Shown here: piece by piece, positions 60,429 through 64,000 of the stretch
Numbering within the stretch: the first letter of the stretch is position 1
Layout: every line of letters starts with the position of its first letter
NCBI RefSeq assembly: GCF_001625215.2
Contig: NC_030386.2
Location: forward strand, 22,538,545 to 22,602,544
Direction of reading: 5' to 3'
Origin: Daucus carota subsp. sativus
Taxonomy: Eukaryota; Streptophyta; Magnoliopsida; Apiales; Apiaceae
Length of the DNA stretch: 64,000 bases
Translations under genes and position numbers: made by a program
The notes under the pieces: model-generated
Databases searched by the model: none
Seen by the model: only the letters and a program-made list of their open reading frames with translations
Told to the model about the DNA's origin: nothing

Positions 60429-60490
60429 GTGAGAAGGGTGTAGAAGTAATTACTCGTTACTGCACAAAGCAAATTTTTACTACATTTAGC

Positions 60491-60808
60491 AACACCCTTT
60501 CTTTTTTGGGTGCCCCATCCAATTCTTTACATTTCAAAACTTACCAAAAAAAGTTACTAGGTCCCACCATTTCTCCACTTTTCTTCCTTTTTCACACTAC
60601 TTTTACTCCACTATCTTCTTTTTATACATTAAAAATCAATGGGTCCCACCACTTCACTCACTTTTCTCTCTCTTTTCCACTACTTTATACATATTTCAAT
60701 GGGTCCCACCACTTCACTCACTTTTCTCTCTCTTTTCCACTACTTTATACATATTTCTTAACCTCTGTGCCCAACTCATTTGATAAGAAATGGGAGGGAC
60801 GGAGGGAG
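60491..60808. mobile_element. Truncated Stowaway-type MITE with internal duplication
   Basis: The right end GGGAGGGACGGAGGGAG is intact, while the left end stops inside the element (no CTCCCTCC). It is the same family as 39581-39861 in reverse orientation (shared CCATCCAATTCTTTACATT). A ~60-bp block starting CAATGGGTCCCACCACTTCA is present twice in tandem. Confidence 0.8.
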
Positions 60809-61056
60809 TAGTAGTTACCATGTTCATACATGTAAAAATTGTGAGCATGTGGCAGAAGCATTACAATAAAGCAAGTAGGAGAGGCTTCATAGTTCATAGA
60901 CTCGAGAATCTCAAGTAATTTCATTTTAATATTATTTACAAACTGATGTACTTTAACTTTTCCATGTATATGAATATCCAAGGTTCCCAAAAGAACCAGA
61001 GGATGAACATTTTACACTTCAACACTCTGTTTATACAAAATGGTTCCCGCCAAAAA

Positions 61057-63812
61057 TTATAAGGCGAACGGATTAGGAGGGGGATGAACAATGGGCATCT
61101 TTGACATTGTTGTATTCCCTGTGAGAACATCAGGTGACACAGAATGCTCAATACCAAGAGGGTCGATCTGCACTACTCTTTCAGGAACCACCTTGTCCCC
61201 ATCAATCTTCCCTAATACCTCAAAATGCATCCTCAGATTCTCAGGCTTTGTTCTCCACTCTGGAAAACTGCTCAAGTCGAGACCATCTGCTTCTTGTAGT
61301 TTTTTTTCAACCTCAAAACCTATCTTTACATATGTCTGAGCTGACACATCTGCCTTGGTTAACTTAAAAGAACCTTTCTTCGAAGCTTTTGAACCAAGAA
61401 CAGAGGAGAGAAGTGACTCAAAACCAAGCAGGTTGGCGTTCGAACCATTAATTGAAGTTAATGGCCACAATGTCGCAAATCTGTCTGGCGTCAAAAGGGT
61501 AGGGACGTCTTCTTGCAGATCAATGTTGGAGACAGTTTCAATTGCTTTCATTTTGGAAGCAGATGATAGCTCCACCAGGCCAGGAGCAAGGCGCTTCAGC
61601 TTAAGCCTATTGTTAGAAGATGATGATGATGTAGGAGAAGATAGAGATGTAGGGCCAACAATGCGGAGAGAAACGAGGGGTTCTCCTTCGGAACGGGAAG
61701 CATGGCGGAGGCGATCAGCCAAAGCCAAAAGACCCGAGGCAAAACCATTTTGAGATTGGTTGAAAGGAAGCGGAAGCTCAAGAGGGTGGCGCAGGCTAAC
61801 TGAACGTGCACCCTTGACAGTGACCACAGCACCATCAGCTAAAATTACTTTCCTCAGCACCCCGGCATCAACATCATGCTGTATCATATATTCAAAACAA
61901 GTTAAATACGCAAATTTGTTATAACATAGAAGACAAAGATATGATAGAATTCATGATAGTAAGCTGGTTTCAGAATCTGAGATGTAAGGTAGAACTGATG
62001 TAAATTGTTGTTTGCTTTTATTCATAATTCAAAATAAAATTTTGGTTTTTCCCAAGTAGCAAATCTTCACTGAGAAGGTTCCCAATTTGCTTTGCACTTA
62101 AAAAAACTGTTGCCTCCAACGTACATGACAATTAGGCTTTAGTTATACCACTACAAAATATGAAAGCTTACAGTTTTTAATGCCAGTCTTCCGGACTATA
62201 CTCCTGAATGTTCTATATTCAGGTACAAGAAAATATAAGAAAGTATTTAGGGAGTAGATATAATTTTGTGAAAAACGATAGTTGCTGCACAAATTTTGTC
62301 AACTACAACTCAAGTTAAATGGAACTCTTTTCCAGTGTGATGAAAGTTTTTTTAGTTCCCAAGTTTTAATTCACAGATCAAAAGCAAAAGAAAAAGAAAA
62401 TATGACTTTTCTTCCGAGGAGATAAGAGGAAAGAAAATTCTTGTAATCATCTTCAGCCCCATTATTTCCAAAGTGGGAAGATTTAGGAAGGAAAGAGTTG
62501 AACAATCTTATACTTTCTTTTGATCACACGATTGTCCTTTTTCACCATATTAACAAATTTAATTATCCGTCCATGTACTAACTTTCTCTTCCATGCTAAG
62601 AAACCCAGCATCAGCTCAGCATGAAAAAGAAAGTTCACCTAGTATCCTTTCCCTCCACGTCTCTAAACTTTTCTCATATTCTTTTCTTCTCTCCCAATAT
62701 GACTATGTTATAAGGCTAAATGTACCAAGGCATACAAACGTTTAGGAACATATAGCACTCCTAATGGCTAAAAATAAACTTCTGCAGCTAAATAGTCACA
62801 CTCAAGTTATATTGCAACCAAATCTAAACCGAATTAAGAAAATATACATATTATAATCGCAGAACCGGAACTGATAACATTTCTGTAAACAATCCAAATT
62901 TAAAATTTTCAAATCGGGTTATTCAAACTTACCGGCAACGAGAGCCTGACGTCCTTAGCATCCTGAATCCAGAGCTCCATTGGACCTGCCAACTGAAACG
63001 GAGCCAACTCAGGCAACCCATCATCTAAATTTCGTCTTTCCACCAATGCATTCTCATGGTCAGGCTTCACCTCACCCTTAACCACTCTAAAAATAGGCAA
63101 ATCCACATACTCCCACCTCTTGACATCCTCAATAAGCTTCACAGGAAGAAGCGTATTATCAATCTCCACGTCAAATTCATAAGCCACTGATCGACCCACT
63201 AACGTATCCCTCAAATCAAATCCAGTTATCTTAAAATCATCAGCCTGAAATCCTAAACCTTTGACAATCACTTCCTTCAAATCCTACACCATGAACAAAA
63301 CAAATAACAATAAGACACTAAATTCCACCTCAATCACCTAATCTGTACACATATACAAAATCAAACATTCCAAACTTTCGTTTCAAGTTTCAACCAAACC
63401 AAAATCACATATATGTACCAATAAAATTCTTGCTTAAATTTATTCAAACTCGAATAAATTAAAAACCCACCTCAATAATCCAGATCATTATACAACAACA
63501 TCATTCATCTTCAAAATTTCATCTCATTACTCAAAACTTCCCATACTTTACCCTATAAATTCATGATTTAATTATAAGAAAAATTCAAAACGAAAAACCC
63601 CACCTCAGTTATACAATTAAACATAAAAACGCAACATAATAATCAATAAATTTCAATTCTTGATCAAATTGAACATTAAAATACACGAAACTTACGGAGA
63701 AGGCTTTAGGATAGGGGGGATTGACGTCCGGAGATGAAATCAGAGCCGTAGAAATCGAAAATTGGATTGCCAAAACAATAAAAATACACGATTTTCTGAT
63801 CTCGAGACCCAT
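61057..63812 (-). CDS. TIN1: TUNICAMYCIN INDUCED 1 (TIN1)-like ER protein
   Basis: Three exons (63812-63696, 63283-62933, 61878-61057) encode 429 aa. The N-terminus MGLEIRKSCIFIVLAIQFSI is a signal peptide. The body follows Arabidopsis TIN1 closely: VKGLGFQADDFKITGFDLRD, VAYEFDVEIDN, RWEYVDLPIF, LAPFQLAGPMELWIQDA, DAGVLRKVILADGAVVTVKG, SLRIVGPTSL, WPLTSINGSNANLLGFE, FPEWRTKPENLRMHFEVL, and the end VLTGNTTMSKMPIV. TIN1 is a plant-specific ER protein strongly induced by ER stress; its biochemical role is not well defined. A Ser-rich stretch (SSPTSSSSSNN) sits mid-protein. The frame is intact. The promoter carries a UPR-type motif. Confidence 0.95.
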
Positions 63813-63971
63813 TTTTATTGTTTGGAAGGAGGAAGATTGAAGCTTTTTTTCAATTTCACCAGAAGTTTCTACACAAATTGTTTTCTTTATTGAGTTGGTA
63901 TAGGTTATGTTTGTGGATATAATAATCATAATATAAGTGTGAGATTTGAATTTGTGGTGGAAAGCTGGGCT

Positions 63972-63995
63972 GATGACGTGGAGGTTTGGACCAAT
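63972..63995 (-). promoter_or_regulatory. UPR-type promoter motif of TIN1 (GATGACGTGG + CCAAT)
   Basis: On the plus strand GATGACGTGG (63972-63981) lies 9 bp from CCAAT (63991-63995). Read toward TIN1 this is ATTGG-N9-CCACGTCATC, 160-184 bp before the ATG. GATGACGTG is the binding core of ER-stress bZIP factors (bZIP60/bZIP28), and a CCAAT/ATTGG partner for NF-Y is typical of ERSE/P-UPRE elements. The spacing differs from canonical ERSE-II and P-UPRE. Confidence 0.7.
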
Positions 63996-64000
63996 CAGAA

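Noticed and set aside
60386-60811. A 141-codon open frame
   Set aside because: It lies across the end of a hAT MITE and a Stowaway MITE; its repeated peptide comes from the MITE's internal tandem duplication.

Overview
This is plant nuclear DNA, very probably from a eudicot. The genes are intron-rich, the spacers are AT-rich, and the gene families are plant-specific: B3-domain proteins, CrRLK1L-type and RLCK VII kinases, an RLK7/HAIKU2-type LRR kinase, glyoxysomal malate dehydrogenase with a PTS2 signal, and TIN1. The spacers are packed with small DNA transposons, LINE pieces and a SINE. The exact species cannot be fixed from sequence alone.

Layout. 0.1-0.9 kb: last exons of a DUF21/CBS (CNNM-like) membrane protein. 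2.0-5.4 kb: two tandem B3-domain genes on the minus strand inside a roughly 2 kb direct duplication. 7.5-11.8 kb: an 11-exon TPX2-like (TPXL) microtubule-associated protein gene. 12-31 kb: a large young tandem duplication. The ancestral order was TPXL - LINE ORF1 fragment - RING-H2 pseudogene - receptor kinase. After duplication the outer TPXL and outer kinase are whole, while the two inner copies are cut off at one shared junction near 23.54 kb. LINE, hAT, Stowaway-type and other MITE insertions later landed in the units, and the duplicate copies preserve several empty sites. 31.6-33.6 kb: an APK1/PBL-like cytoplasmic kinase with a GC-AG intron and a DLG in place of DFG.

34.5-38.5 kb: a complete-looking non-autonomous CACTA element. 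38.5-42.3 kb: a third copy of the RING-H2-bearing repeat, bracketed by two copies of about 400 bp of sequence from just downstream of the RLK7-like gene. 42.4-45.5 kb: the RLK7/HAIKU2-like LRR receptor kinase on the minus strand. 45.5-54 kb: gene-poor sequence with a decayed 5S rRNA-like sequence, a tRNA-derived SINE with clear target duplications, MITEs, a tandem-repeat-bearing element and a retro-transcript-like fragment. 54.1-57.3 kb: an intact 9-exon glyoxysomal malate dehydrogenase gene. 57.5-60.8 kb: a MITE cluster. 61.1-63.8 kb: TIN1 (tunicamycin-induced protein) on the minus strand, with an unfolded-protein-response-like promoter motif at the right edge.

Exon boundaries were derived by hand from splice signals and reading-frame continuity. 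In each complete multi-exon gene the summed coding length is divisible by three. No wholly new gene system was found. The most interesting material is the structural history of the 10.5-42 kb region and a few regulatory and splicing details.
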